Part shown: piece by piece, positions 9,759-18,433 of the stretch
How positions within the stretch are numbered: the stretch's first letter is position 1
How the letters are laid out: every line of letters begins with the position of its first letter
Source: a virus
DNA: 64,000 nt
Virus record (IMG/VR): IMGVR_UViG_3300003890_000014
Location: 48,814-112,813 of that record
Strand: one strand, 5' to 3'
Notes under the pieces: generated by a model
Told to the model about the DNA's origin: nothing
The model's input: the letters and a program-made list of their open reading frames with translations, nothing else
Database searches by the model: none
Program-made: the position numbers and the translations under genes

Positions 9759-10332
9759 AACGATTTCCCTTTTTAAGATTATCTTCGGCCCATAGCGGTT
9801 GTAAATTTGTATAACGAAATGCTTCTTTATATTGTTCGTTATCTTTTAGATTGAAAATTGATAAAGGTTTTATATGATCAATATGCCAACCATTTTTACC
9901 GTAATTATCCCAAGACATTTCTGGCTGAAATTTAGATTCTAAATGCTTTTTTAATTGTTCAAATGAACAATCTAGCGCTTCAAGTGTTGATCCTTGTTTC
10001 TGATTATTCTTTAATGCTAGTCTAATTCTTGCTCTCATATTTTGAGCCAATATAAATATTTCTCGTTCTTTACGGGCCTTTTTTTGCCAGTTATTTTGTT
10101 CTATTCTTATTTTATCTTTTCTAGTAATTTTATACACATTTGATAATTCTTTTACTCGTTCAGGATTTCGTAATCTCCATCGACGTAGTCTCTGTCTTTT
10201 AGCTTCGATATTAACTAGCTCATAACTCTTACAACACAACTTACACCAAGGATGTAATCCATCTACTCTTCGAGTTTGTTTATAAAACTCTAACAATTCT
10301 TTCTCGATATTGCATTTGCTACAAGTCTTCAT
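9748..10332 (-). CDS. HNH homing endonuclease
   Basis: 194 residues. Zinc-binding CxxC (CSKCN) at residues 4-7 and a second cluster (WCKLCC) near residue 30, then a basic helical middle, then the HNH core WHIDHIKPLSIFN and the closing NLQPLWAEDNLKKGN. The H-x-DH pair and the final Asn are the metal/catalytic residues of the family. It sits exactly between the J-like and I-like baseplate genes, with its start 2 bases after the J stop and its end overlapping the I-like start by 11 bases. That compact placement is typical of a free-standing homing endonuclease that spreads by cutting phages lacking it. Confidence 0.9.
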   Translation of the reverse strand: MKTCSKCNIEKELLEFYKQTRRVDGLHPWCKLCCKSYELVNIEAKRQRLRRWRLRNPERVKELSNVYKITRKDKIRIEQNNWQKKARKEREIFILAQNMRARIRLALKNNQKQGSTLEALDCSFEQLKKHLESKFQPEMSWDNYGKNGWHIDHIKPLSIFNLKDNEQYKEAFRYTNLQPLWAEDNLKKGNRYGG

Positions 10333-10334
10333 AA

Positions 10335-13300
10335 TTATCCAATAATTAAGTCTGAGCTATCAAGTCTGGCCAATTCTCCATCGGCCACGACTATATTAGA
10401 AGAATGATTTGAGATAGTAACATCGAAAACTCCGCCCACAGATTGAGCTGCTGTGACGATTTCAGATAAAACTACATCTTGACCCACGCCTCTTGAATTC
10501 ACATACTCTAAAATGGCATTTGAAATAGAGTCACTTACAGAACTGAGGCTGACACCTTCTTCTGTAGTTACATCGATAATAAGTTTTAATTTAACTAGTA
10601 CAGGAGCTAGGACTTCAAATTGAGTTCCGGCGGCTCCTATGCCTGGGTAATTATTTGGATCGTGATCAATTCCGTCAATAGTCCATTGTACTTTCTGAAT
10701 CAAACTTGTGAAATATTTGTATCCATCTACTCCTTCAACTTGAATATTTGAGAAATTAAATCCATTATTATCTCTAATAGTTCCGTTTCTAGCTAATGAG
10801 AATTCAGTTACATCAATAGGAGCATTTGATTGATCGTTCAAAGAAAGAGTATATGGGGCAGATGTGCCTTGAATATCTACTATATATGCTGAACTATTGA
10901 TTCTAAAAGTATCATTTATACTGATCTGATTTATCGTAGCACTTGCTAAAACAAACTGACCTGTAATATTATTATATGAGGATATAGTAGTTTTATGTCC
11001 CGCATTATTACCTGTTAAAAACTCTATAGTCATTCCAGTAAAATAAGATGGGATAGCAGAAGTTAGGACACTTGCTATAAAAGTGTCATAAGGAACTAAA
11101 GAATCTCCAGTAGTCACTGTACCATCTAATGAGATATCTACAAATAATCCTTTTGCTAATCCAGCTATTGAATTTACAGTAAGATCATTTACAGGTGAAC
11201 CTCCAGGGATGGATTGAATTGGTATTCCTATTTCATTTGCGGTTCCACCAGTCACATAAACTTTTCCTTTGCTTCCAGGTAATTTAGTGGCAAGCTGTAC
11301 AAAATCTCCGCTAATACCTACTACATCAGCATCGCCTACAATAGACAGCGTGGTGATATTAAAGTCATTAAGAAACTTAACTGCATTTTCAGCCGTTCTG
11401 GGTACAATAGAAAACTCATCGCCCGATGAAATTGGATTTGGTAAAGTATTAGGGAATATATCCTGATAGGTTATAATTCCTGAAACTCCAGAATAGGCAG
11501 TTACGAGTTGAACTGATCCTGTGTTCAAGCCTGCAGTCCAGTATATCCAAAACTCATTAAAGTATCCGGCATCAGTGTATTTAGAACCTAAAACAGAATC
11601 GGTAAAAGTACCAACTCCTACACCTGTGACTACTCCTTTTGCTTCTAAGGATACTGCAAAAGTTTTATTAAGGCTGTCGTTATCTAAAATTGCTACTAAG
11701 TTTTGTCCTGGGCCTAAAGTAAAACCTTTAGCTGCGGGATTCCCGTTTCTATCTGAGTTACCAGATTGAACAAATGCTAAGTTTGCTAATTGATTCTCTG
11801 CTTCTGTAGTAGAAAAAGCCAGAACAGAGTTTGCTAATCCACCTTTGATTTGAACTTTTCCTGAACTTTGAAAATTTCCAGTTCTAATTCTAACTTCATT
11901 GGTTAAAGTTGTTTCTGCTTTTCCACCAAATAACTGAGCATTTATTACTGCTACGACTTCAGCTGCAGTGGCATTCTGGGCATCGGCGAAATCAGATGCG
12001 TGTACAAAGTTAATAACTTGACATAATACAAATTTATCACCGTTTGAAATAGGATTTGAAAACCCTGCGATAGTTGAGATTTGTCCGGTTAAATTATTAT
12101 ATGAACTTACGAATCCTGTTTGTCCGTAGTTTGCTCCTGAAATCCATTCAATATAGAATCCATTAAATAAAGAAGCAGAATATCCAATCAACGAAGTATC
12201 TATAAAAGTATCATATGGGGCACTGCCATCTCCAATAGTCACAGTCCCATTAAATCCACCATCTATACAAACTATCAAATCCGAAGTAAGTCCAAGACTA
12301 TCAAAGTCATATAATTCAGGAATAGAATCTGAGAAGGCTCTTGTATTGATAGATCCAGCAGTTAGACTATCATTTGCAGATAAAGGAACTTGAAGTTCTA
12401 TCTGTCCATTAGATCGATTTAAAGTGTAGTCTGCATTTTTACCTTGTGAAAGAATACTGAAATTAATTTTAGAGGAGGCTACTGCTGCTCTATTTTCTCC
12501 TCTATAACCTTCAGTTAGATACAAAACTGTATCACTCTCGATACTTTCTATTTTTGTCCAAGAGCCAGCGCCATCTAGATTTGCTTTAATCCACTGTCCC
12601 TCTTGAAGATCAGAAGTAAATAAAGTTCCAGCTCCTGTTACTACCTTACTACCACCTGAGAAAGTGACAAGTCCATTGATAGAGGCAGGTATGCAAAATC
12701 CTAATGCTGTAGCAGCTCCGCCGCCAGTTACTTGCATCTTGGACATTTCGCTATTTTCTACTTCAGAAATTATTTTAATTTTAGTATTGTCTACTGCAAG
12801 TTCAATTTTTGATAAATTAAGTTCTTGTACAATTCGGTTATATACTTCTAAAGCAAGAGCTTGAGAAGGATTTGCAAAATCATTAGGACCAAATGATATT
12901 ACTTCAGTTTGCTCAATATCTCCATTAGCAGCTACTTCAAGTTGAGGGGAGTTCCAAATTACGATATTTCCTAAACCACCTCCGGCATTAGGATAAGCAG
13001 AGTCTAAAATAAATTTGGTATCTGATACTACAGTTAAAACTCTAGTATAAAATAGATCTGAGTCTCCAGAGAATTTAATGTAATCTCCAGGATGTACGAA
13101 TTGATTAAATGGATTTACTCCAGGAACAGTTTTAGTTACAATTCTAGAATTTGGAACCACTGTAATATCTGAGTCAGTAGTGGTAACAACATTAGTGCTT
13201 AAGTTAAAAGGTTGCGCTAAACTTATCAAAGAGGCAGTTAAACCATCTTTAGTGAGTAACTTATCATTTTTATAAAGTTTAAGAGTAAATACTTCTAACT

Positions 13301-14690
13301 CAGAGAAATTCAAAGCTTCGTTGGCTGTTGATGCTGAATCCAATTGCATGTTCTCATTTGTTCTAGTTCTAGGACTGATAATAACTTTACGACCATCTGA
13401 GTCTGTGATAGTACGTGCTTCAAATAAAGTTGCACGATTGTTGATGGCTTCCGCAATTTCAGTTGCCTCTGCTTTACTAGGAGTTTCAAAATCAGATGAT
13501 GCAAAAGTAAATGTCTCTTCATCCGTACCAATATTAAGTACTAAAGTTTCTAAACCCGAAAGATTAAAAGGTTCTACTTTTTGAGAAATAATAGTAGACT
13601 TAGCGATTGGGAAATTCTGTAATTGGAAGAATTGTTCTCCTCCAGTCGCTTGTGTAACTAATGTCTCTAATCCAATTGAACTAAAAGCGGGTTCTAAACC
13701 TCTACCGTTATCAATATAAACTTTCGTGGGACCATCGGCAATATTTACTGGAGGAATAATACTTACACTTACTACACTTGAGTTTGTATTCTCATCAATT
13801 AATCCAATAATACCGCTCTTAATAGATTGACCAGTTCCTCTAGACAAAGCTTGAATATAATCTCTAATTCTATCTCTTAAATCTTGATCTGATTCAACAT
13901 CTCGTCCATTTATAAATGGAAGTGGGTTAGTAACAGCGGCTGTTGGGAATGGAGCACTAGGAAAGGAGATTACTGAATTGGCGGGGACTTTAATTCCTCC
14001 TGGTTCTACTGCAGTGACAAGAATATTTGTTACTTCATCTTCGCCATCTAGTAAAACAACTTCTTGATTAATCTCAAATAAAACTTGCTCGCTTACATCT
14101 GATTCTGGAATTTCTACTTCAGTTCCAGCAGGAATACTTCTAATCCCTCCTTGAGCTAAAATCACACTCTCGTCTGTACCATGATCATTAATCAAAGCTA
14201 CATCTAACGAGATAGTCCAATATGATCCGTTATTAATTGGAGCAGAAGAATAAGAAATAGAACCTTCTGAATTAGCGGTGCCTCTCCCGATGTAGATTGC
14301 GCCTGAAGCAGGAAAACTGGAAGCATCGTCGATATTGATTATTGAAGATCCTGCGGTAGGTCCTGAAAGACCCGCATATAATTTTGTAGAGATTTTTGAA
14401 AAGGCTACGTCACTAATCGACACAAATCCACTATGTGGAGCAGACTGTTTTCTGCTTAGACCATATTCAGCGGCTCGCTTATCTAAATCTTCCCCTTCAG
14501 TAGTATCGAGATTATAATTGCGGATAATATTCAACATCTGAATATATTGTTGAAAATCTTCTTGTGCTGAAGTTTCGAGTAATGTGAGAGCTACTGATCC
14601 ATCAGTAAAATCTGTAATAGGAGTTTCCGCAGATAATTTAGCAGCTTGATCTGCTACAATTTGAGGAAATGATTTAGGTGTAAATTTCAT
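10335..14690 (-). CDS. Baseplate wedge protein, J-like, giant
   Basis: 1451 residues, several times larger than P2 gpJ-type proteins. The N-terminal part (ITDFTDGSVALTLLETSA; GEDLDKRAAEYGLSRK; GRDVESDQDLRDRIRDYI; SGIIGLIDENTNSS) carries the usual Baseplate_J signatures, and the last about 130 residues (VLVKLKLIIDVTTEEGVSLS) the usual J C-terminal domain. Between them lie about 900 inserted residues made of repeated beta modules: an F-x-x-x-DF ... ATA-x-EV-x-x-x-IN ... GGTAN pattern near residues 395, 605, 900 and 1150, and a GTLFTSDLQEGQWIKAN module near 680, both shared with the I-like protein. Works as the wedge that sets baseplate symmetry; the inserts may be a surface layer. Its ATG overlaps the stop of an HNH gene (ATGA). 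Confidence 0.85.
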   Translation of the reverse strand: MKFTPKSFPQIVADQAAKLSAETPITDFTDGSVALTLLETSAQEDFQQYIQMLNIIRNYNLDTTEGEDLDKRAAEYGLSRKQSAPHSGFVSISDVAFSKISTKLYAGLSGPTAGSSIINIDDASSFPASGAIYIGRGTANSEGSISYSSAPINNGSYWTISLDVALINDHGTDESVILAQGGIRSIPAGTEVEIPESDVSEQVLFEINQEVVLLDGEDEVTNILVTAVEPGGIKVPANSVISFPSAPFPTAAVTNPLPFINGRDVESDQDLRDRIRDYIQALSRGTGQSIKSGIIGLIDENTNSSVVSVSIIPPVNIADGPTKVYIDNGRGLEPAFSSIGLETLVTQATGGEQFFQLQNFPIAKSTIISQKVEPFNLSGLETLVLNIGTDEETFTFASSDFETPSKAEATEIAEAINNRATLFEARTITDSDGRKVIISPRTRTNENMQLDSASTANEALNFSELEVFTLKLYKNDKLLTKDGLTASLISLAQPFNLSTNVVTTTDSDITVVPNSRIVTKTVPGVNPFNQFVHPGDYIKFSGDSDLFYTRVLTVVSDTKFILDSAYPNAGGGLGNIVIWNSPQLEVAANGDIEQTEVISFGPNDFANPSQALALEVYNRIVQELNLSKIELAVDNTKIKIISEVENSEMSKMQVTGGGAATALGFCIPASINGLVTFSGGSKVVTGAGTLFTSDLQEGQWIKANLDGAGSWTKIESIESDTVLYLTEGYRGENRAAVASSKINFSILSQGKNADYTLNRSNGQIELQVPLSANDSLTAGSINTRAFSDSIPELYDFDSLGLTSDLIVCIDGGFNGTVTIGDGSAPYDTFIDTSLIGYSASLFNGFYIEWISGANYGQTGFVSSYNNLTGQISTIAGFSNPISNGDKFVLCQVINFVHASDFADAQNATAAEVVAVINAQLFGGKAETTLTNEVRIRTGNFQSSGKVQIKGGLANSVLAFSTTEAENQLANLAFVQSGNSDRNGNPAAKGFTLGPGQNLVAILDNDSLNKTFAVSLEAKGVVTGVGVGTFTDSVLGSKYTDAGYFNEFWIYWTAGLNTGSVQLVTAYSGVSGIITYQDIFPNTLPNPISSGDEFSIVPRTAENAVKFLNDFNITTLSIVGDADVVGISGDFVQLATKLPGSKGKVYVTGGTANEIGIPIQSIPGGSPVNDLTVNSIAGLAKGLFVDISLDGTVTTGDSLVPYDTFIASVLTSAIPSYFTGMTIEFLTGNNAGHKTTISSYNNITGQFVLASATINQISINDTFRINSSAYIVDIQGTSAPYTLSLNDQSNAPIDVTEFSLARNGTIRDNNGFNFSNIQVEGVDGYKYFTSLIQKVQWTIDGIDHDPNNYPGIGAAGTQFEVLAPVLVKLKLIIDVTTEEGVSLSSVSDSISNAILEYVNSRGVGQDVVLSEIVTAAQSVGGVFDVTISNHSSNIVVADGELARLDSSDLIIG

Positions 14691-15202
14691 ATTCTATTAC
14701 CTTTTTTAATATTATCCAAAGCTGGTAAATACTGTAAATTATAATCTACATGTAATCCTGTTATATTCTTTCCTTTAAGCGGAATGATATGGTCTACATG
14801 AAAACCTTTAGGACAATTTTTATAAATATCTTTAATCTTATCTAAGTTAGCCCATTTAGGAGTGGCGTTTAGCTTTGCGGCTCTGCGGTTTGCCTCTACG
14901 GCATTATAATATTTTCTATTAGTTTTTTTAGATATATTACTTAAGTGCCTAGCCTTCTCGCGATTATTTTCTCTCCATACTTTATTCCTTTTAAGAATAC
15001 TAAAACTACCATTTTTATAAAGCATCTTATGCCTTAAACTTTCGCAATTTTTGCAGTGGGATGCCCGACCATCTTTATGATGCTTAACCTTTTGAAATTC
15101 TACTATATTTTTAGTACTTAAACACTTAGAGCAAGTTTTAAACCCGAGAACTAAAAGTTCTATGTTATCCTTTATTTTGTAAGGCCGCCCTTTTGTTTTC
15201 AT
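14687..15202 (-). CDS. HNH homing endonuclease
   Basis: 171 residues. Zinc ribbon-like CSKC and CKNC pairs in the first 55 residues, basic centre, HNH core FHVDHIIPLKG followed by NLQYLPALDNIKKGN. It lies between the gp25-like and J-like genes; its TGA overlaps the ATG of the J-like gene. It is related in layout to the other two HNH genes in this window but clearly diverged, so it is not a recent copy. Confidence 0.9.
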   Translation of the reverse strand: MKTKGRPYKIKDNIELLVLGFKTCSKCLSTKNIVEFQKVKHHKDGRASHCKNCESLRHKMLYKNGSFSILKRNKVWRENNREKARHLSNISKKTNRKYYNAVEANRRAAKLNATPKWANLDKIKDIYKNCPKGFHVDHIIPLKGKNITGLHVDYNLQYLPALDNIKKGNRI

Positions 15203-15206
15203 ATTT

Positions 15207-15629
15207 TTATCCGTTCAAGGTGACGAACTGTAATGGAACTTGAATCCCAGTGTTTACAATCGATACTCGTAAATCCACTAATACAGTACTACCTAGTATT
15301 TTAACATTTGTATCAATATTTTCAAATCTTTCGTCTTGATTAAGAGACTTTAATATTTGAGTTTTAATACTAAAAGCGTCGGTTATTTTCTCCCCAATCC
15401 TAAGATCGGTGCCAATCTCTGGGTGATACAGAAGTCCTTTAGGCTCAATGTTAAGTTTTAAGAACACTGCTTGAGCTGCATTTTGTACTCCAGCAATCAA
15501 CTTAAAGTCATTGAAATTATTAAGTTCTAGATCGCCGTTCTGATTAATTTTAAGATCTACTCCAAGATTTTTTTCAGTCTCAGTTAGATTCTTTGTTAAT
15601 ATCGAATCTGGACCACGTAAAATAGGCAT
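15207..15629 (-). CDS. Baseplate wedge protein, gp25/W-like
   Basis: 140 residues, the normal size for the GPW/gp25 family, which forms the wedge core of contractile baseplates and resembles a sheath domain that primes sheath assembly. Features: GDLELNNFNDFKLIAGVQNAAQAV, then LLYHPEIGTDLRIGEK and a C-terminal VDLRVSIVNTG strand. Between the LysM protein and J, the usual gene order (LysM, gp25, J, I). Start 1 base after the stop of the LysM gene. Confidence 0.88.
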   Translation of the reverse strand: MPILRGPDSILTKNLTETEKNLGVDLKINQNGDLELNNFNDFKLIAGVQNAAQAVFLKLNIEPKGLLYHPEIGTDLRIGEKITDAFSIKTQILKSLNQDERFENIDTNVKILGSTVLVDLRVSIVNTGIQVPLQFVTLNG

Positions 15630-15630
15630 A

Positions 15631-17391
15631 TTAATCTGTCCCTACTAATATATATTCTCCTGGCCTCTTAATACCGTCACCACCTGCTACATCAATATAA
15701 GGAGGTTTAAGACTGTTTAAGATCACAAGTTCTGGCCATCTAGTAGCATCTCCCATCTCATTTAATGCTATACGCTCTAAAGTATCATTCTTACGAATAA
15801 CAATCTGCCTAACATTCTTTGGTCTAGAGAATGAAATAAAGTTTTGTTCTACTGGTTGATTAGGATCTGTAAATGCTTTTTGTGCGTCTTCAAAATCCTT
15901 TTCTGCGTCAGATTGAAAAGCTGAATTAGTAGCTAACAATTGATTTAGTCCACTACCTACGTTAAATACAGATCCCATTAAAAGAAACTCTTCATCACTG
16001 GCGATCTTAAGAGGATTTGGTTGATTCGTAGGAACACGACCTTTAATAGTGTCAAAGAAGCTGCTGCCCATATTAACAGAATCAGCGATATTATAAGACT
16101 GTTCAATTAAAGTATTTTTAGTAGCTTGAACAAAAGATCGAGGCATAGGAACATTTGATGCATTACTAATTAAATCTCCTAATCGTTTATCGGAATCATC
16201 TTTAGATTGTTTTTTGGCTCGTTCTTCAGCATCAGTTAAAAGCTTTTGTCTTTTGTCCATTTCTGCTAAACGACGATTCTTTTCTTTAATGCCTAATGGA
16301 TCAGCTAAACTAATATTAGAAAATTTACTTGAAGCTTCTCTGATTCCTAAAATAATATCTGTATAATTTCTCATCAAAATTGAAGGAAGAGATAAAACTG
16401 TAGCAGTCCCTTCAGCTAAATCCTCCATAGCGAATTGAATCTGTCTTAGAGGTCCGTTTACAGTTTGATCGATTGCTTGAAAAGTTTTTTGAAAGAAAGA
16501 GGAAGTTTCATTAATACCTGAGCGAACTTGTGCAATTCCTGAAGAGATGTTTGCAGATATATTCCCAATTTGGGATAAAAGATCTAGTTTATCTTTTTTA
16601 TTATTTTTTACAAATAGAGCATTTAAGGTACCAATAGCTTTGAGTACAATACGATAATTATATTGAAGAGGAGCTTTCGAATTACGTTCCATTGTAAACT
16701 CAAGCGGTTCTACAAGAAGAGATTGTCCATCTTTTTCGTTTAAAAATACTAAAAATTTATTACCGTTAGATTTAACTTTCTCGCTTGCATATCGGAGAAA
16801 GAACTGTCTTAATCCTAAAAACTCTTCATAACCAGTTACAGTAGAAGTTTTAGAATTTTTAGATCTACCTGTTGCGGGATCAACTCCGGCTGGCTCTTTA
16901 GGGGGGTCAGTGATATTTCCACCTGCAAAAATTTGGGATTGAGATCCTTCAAATTTTCCTCTTTGACCAGGGAATACACCTGTAGTTCCTTGAATCATGA
17001 TGTCTTTAAATATGACACCTTCAGTTTCTACAATAATACCTTTACGAGTTGCTGCAATATTGGTAGCAAAGATTTCTTTTTGGGTAATAGCTTGTGGAGG
17101 GATATCTAAGTAATATGTATCAGAATTAGTTTCAGCTGCAGCTATACCTCCGCCTGTTACTTGATCGCCAGAGAAAATAGCAAAACCGTATCTTACTGTA
17201 TTTGGTTTTTGGGTGTTCCCAGTCCAATTTTGGATCTTAGGGATAGATGGCAAACCGCCGTACTCGGGTTTATAAAGAGCAACGCCGCCTTTAGGAAAAG
17301 GGGTTTTGCTTCCTCCAGAGCCGAAAATCTGATTCAGAGACTCTCCAAAATCAGAGGCAATTTGTTTGAGATTTCCAATACCTATGCCCAT
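15631..17391 (-). CDS. LysM-containing baseplate/tail protein
   Basis: 586 residues. The last about 60 residues (IVIRKNDTLERIALNEMGD ... RWPELVILNSLKPPYI ... PGEYILVG) are a LysM domain like those in XkdP/gp53-type baseplate proteins that join hub and wedges. The middle is helical and charged (about residues 370-400, NRRLAEMDKRQKLL). The early part has two beta segments with a Pro/Gly linker near residue 165. Upstream RBS is AAGGATAAAAAG. It lies in the standard order before gp25. Peptidoglycan binding itself is not implied in this setting. Confidence 0.8.
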   Translation of the reverse strand: MGIGIGNLKQIASDFGESLNQIFGSGGSKTPFPKGGVALYKPEYGGLPSIPKIQNWTGNTQKPNTVRYGFAIFSGDQVTGGGIAAAETNSDTYYLDIPPQAITQKEIFATNIAATRKGIIVETEGVIFKDIMIQGTTGVFPGQRGKFEGSQSQIFAGGNITDPPKEPAGVDPATGRSKNSKTSTVTGYEEFLGLRQFFLRYASEKVKSNGNKFLVFLNEKDGQSLLVEPLEFTMERNSKAPLQYNYRIVLKAIGTLNALFVKNNKKDKLDLLSQIGNISANISSGIAQVRSGINETSSFFQKTFQAIDQTVNGPLRQIQFAMEDLAEGTATVLSLPSILMRNYTDIILGIREASSKFSNISLADPLGIKEKNRRLAEMDKRQKLLTDAEERAKKQSKDDSDKRLGDLISNASNVPMPRSFVQATKNTLIEQSYNIADSVNMGSSFFDTIKGRVPTNQPNPLKIASDEEFLLMGSVFNVGSGLNQLLATNSAFQSDAEKDFEDAQKAFTDPNQPVEQNFISFSRPKNVRQIVIRKNDTLERIALNEMGDATRWPELVILNSLKPPYIDVAGGDGIKRPGEYILVGTD

Positions 17392-17451
17392 TTTCTCTTT
17401 TTATCCTTATATTATTATTTTCTTAAGTATATCATGTTATGTCCGCTTTAT

Positions 17452-17787
17452 TTACTCAATTGTTACACTGATTTCAAATTCCCAATCCAGCATATCTAAA
17501 GATGGTAAAGCTGGGAGAGTGGGTAATGAGGGAAGAGAAAAACCTAGTGAAGGTATGGGGATAGGTAGTGTAAAAGTTGGAAGTGTGGGTAATGTTGGGA
17601 GTGCTAGATCTAAATTAGCATCAAATGTTGGGAGTGTAGGTAAAGCTGGGAGAGTGGGTAATGAGGGAAGGGAAAAACCTAGTGAAGGTATGGGGATAGG
17701 TAGTTCTGGTATTGGCATCTTCAATACCTGATTGATCAGTACTGATCCTTCAAAACTTCCTTTTGTAGTTTGAACTAATACTGACAT
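17452..17787 (-). CDS. Pro/Leu-rich repeat protein in baseplate cluster
   Basis: 111 residues. Two near-identical stretches PIPIPSLGFSLPSLPTLPAL are separated by LPTLPTLPTF triplets, so over half of the protein is a Pro-Leu-(Pro/Thr/Ser) repeat. N-terminus MSVLVQTTKGSFEGSVLIN and C-terminus WEFEISVTIE look like short beta caps. The repeat is also exact at DNA level (66-base copies). It lies between the spike-adjacent gene and the LysM protein. A rigid polyproline-like rod or tether within the hub is a reasonable guess; no family recognised. Confidence 0.6.
   Translation of the reverse strand: MSVLVQTTKGSFEGSVLINQVLKMPIPELPIPIPSLGFSLPSLPTLPALPTLPTFDANLDLALPTLPTLPTFTLPIPIPSLGFSLPSLPTLPALPSLDMLDWEFEISVTIE
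17504..17704. repeat. Two 66-base direct repeats inside the Pro/Leu-rich gene
   Basis: Copies at about 17504-17569 and 17639-17704 differ at a single base (GAAGAGAAA versus GAAGGGAAA) and are 135 bases apart. The spacing is a multiple of three, so expansion or contraction would keep the reading frame. Near-identity points to a recent duplication or gene conversion. Confidence 0.9.
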
Positions 17788-17788
17788 A

Positions 17789-18433
17789 TTAACTTATTAA
17801 ACCTCCGCTCGCTGTTCCTGCTATAAGTGCTCCACCACCTGCAGAACAAGCTCCAGTTACAGTAGAATAATTTACCTGAGCATTTGCCATAATATAATTG
17901 GCAATAGCAGTGCATTTTGCTATTAGTTGCGGAGTTGGGCCAGGAAATGGTACTAAAGATGCTACTAAAGTTGCCATAGCAGGTCCATTTAAATTTATAA
18001 TTTGTCCATTGGTTCCGACTCCAGTAAAAACTCCTGGAGTAATAAGGGTATTTGTACAAGCCCCATTAATTGTTCCTACAGAAAAAGTCACTTGTCCTAC
18101 AGTCTGAATATGTTGAACAATACCTTCACAGAAATTCATCAATTGAGGAGTTGCAAACGGGTAATCTATAGGGTCACTAGCAACAATAAAACTAGAAGCA
18201 GAACTTCCTGTCATACCAGACATAAGTCCTGCAGAAGCTCCTCCTGCAATAAGCGGCCCTCCAGAAGGGGGTACTACTCCAAATACTGTTCCTGGAAGAT
18301 TACTTACTGTACATTTAGTTTGAATCTCTAAAATAATACCAGTGGCCCAAGCTACAAGTTGAGCTGATACAGGAGACGGAAAAGCCATTGCTGATCTAAT
18401 TGCTTCTGCTAAGTCTGCTGCTATTAGCGGCAT
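17789..18433 (-). CDS. Spike-adjacent protein with threefold internal repeat
   Basis: 214 residues with no family I recognise. Three related segments, each QL plus a helix with I-x-x-x-I spacing, occur near residues 25-40 (SAQLVAWATGIILEIQT), 96-115 (TPQLMNFCEGIVQHIQ) and 167-185 (TPQLIAKCTAIANYIM). The second and third are followed by NGACT / TGACS. Gly/Ala-rich linkers (GGPLIAGGASAGLMSG; GGGALIAGTASGG) join them. The start overlaps the stop of the spike gene by one base (TAATG), so the two are translationally coupled. Probably a hub or spike-associated structural protein. Confidence 0.6.
   Translation of the reverse strand: MPLIAADLAEAIRSAMAFPSPVSAQLVAWATGIILEIQTKCTVSNLPGTVFGVVPPSGGPLIAGGASAGLMSGMTGSSASSFIVASDPIDYPFATPQLMNFCEGIVQHIQTVGQVTFSVGTINGACTNTLITPGVFTGVGTNGQIINLNGPAMATLVASLVPFPGPTPQLIAKCTAIANYIMANAQVNYSTVTGACSAGGGALIAGTASGGLIS

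Noticed and set aside
17504-17704. Direct repeats considered as CRISPR-like or an origin
   Set aside because: Only two copies, and both lie in the same reading frame of a Pro/Leu-rich gene; they are a coding duplication.
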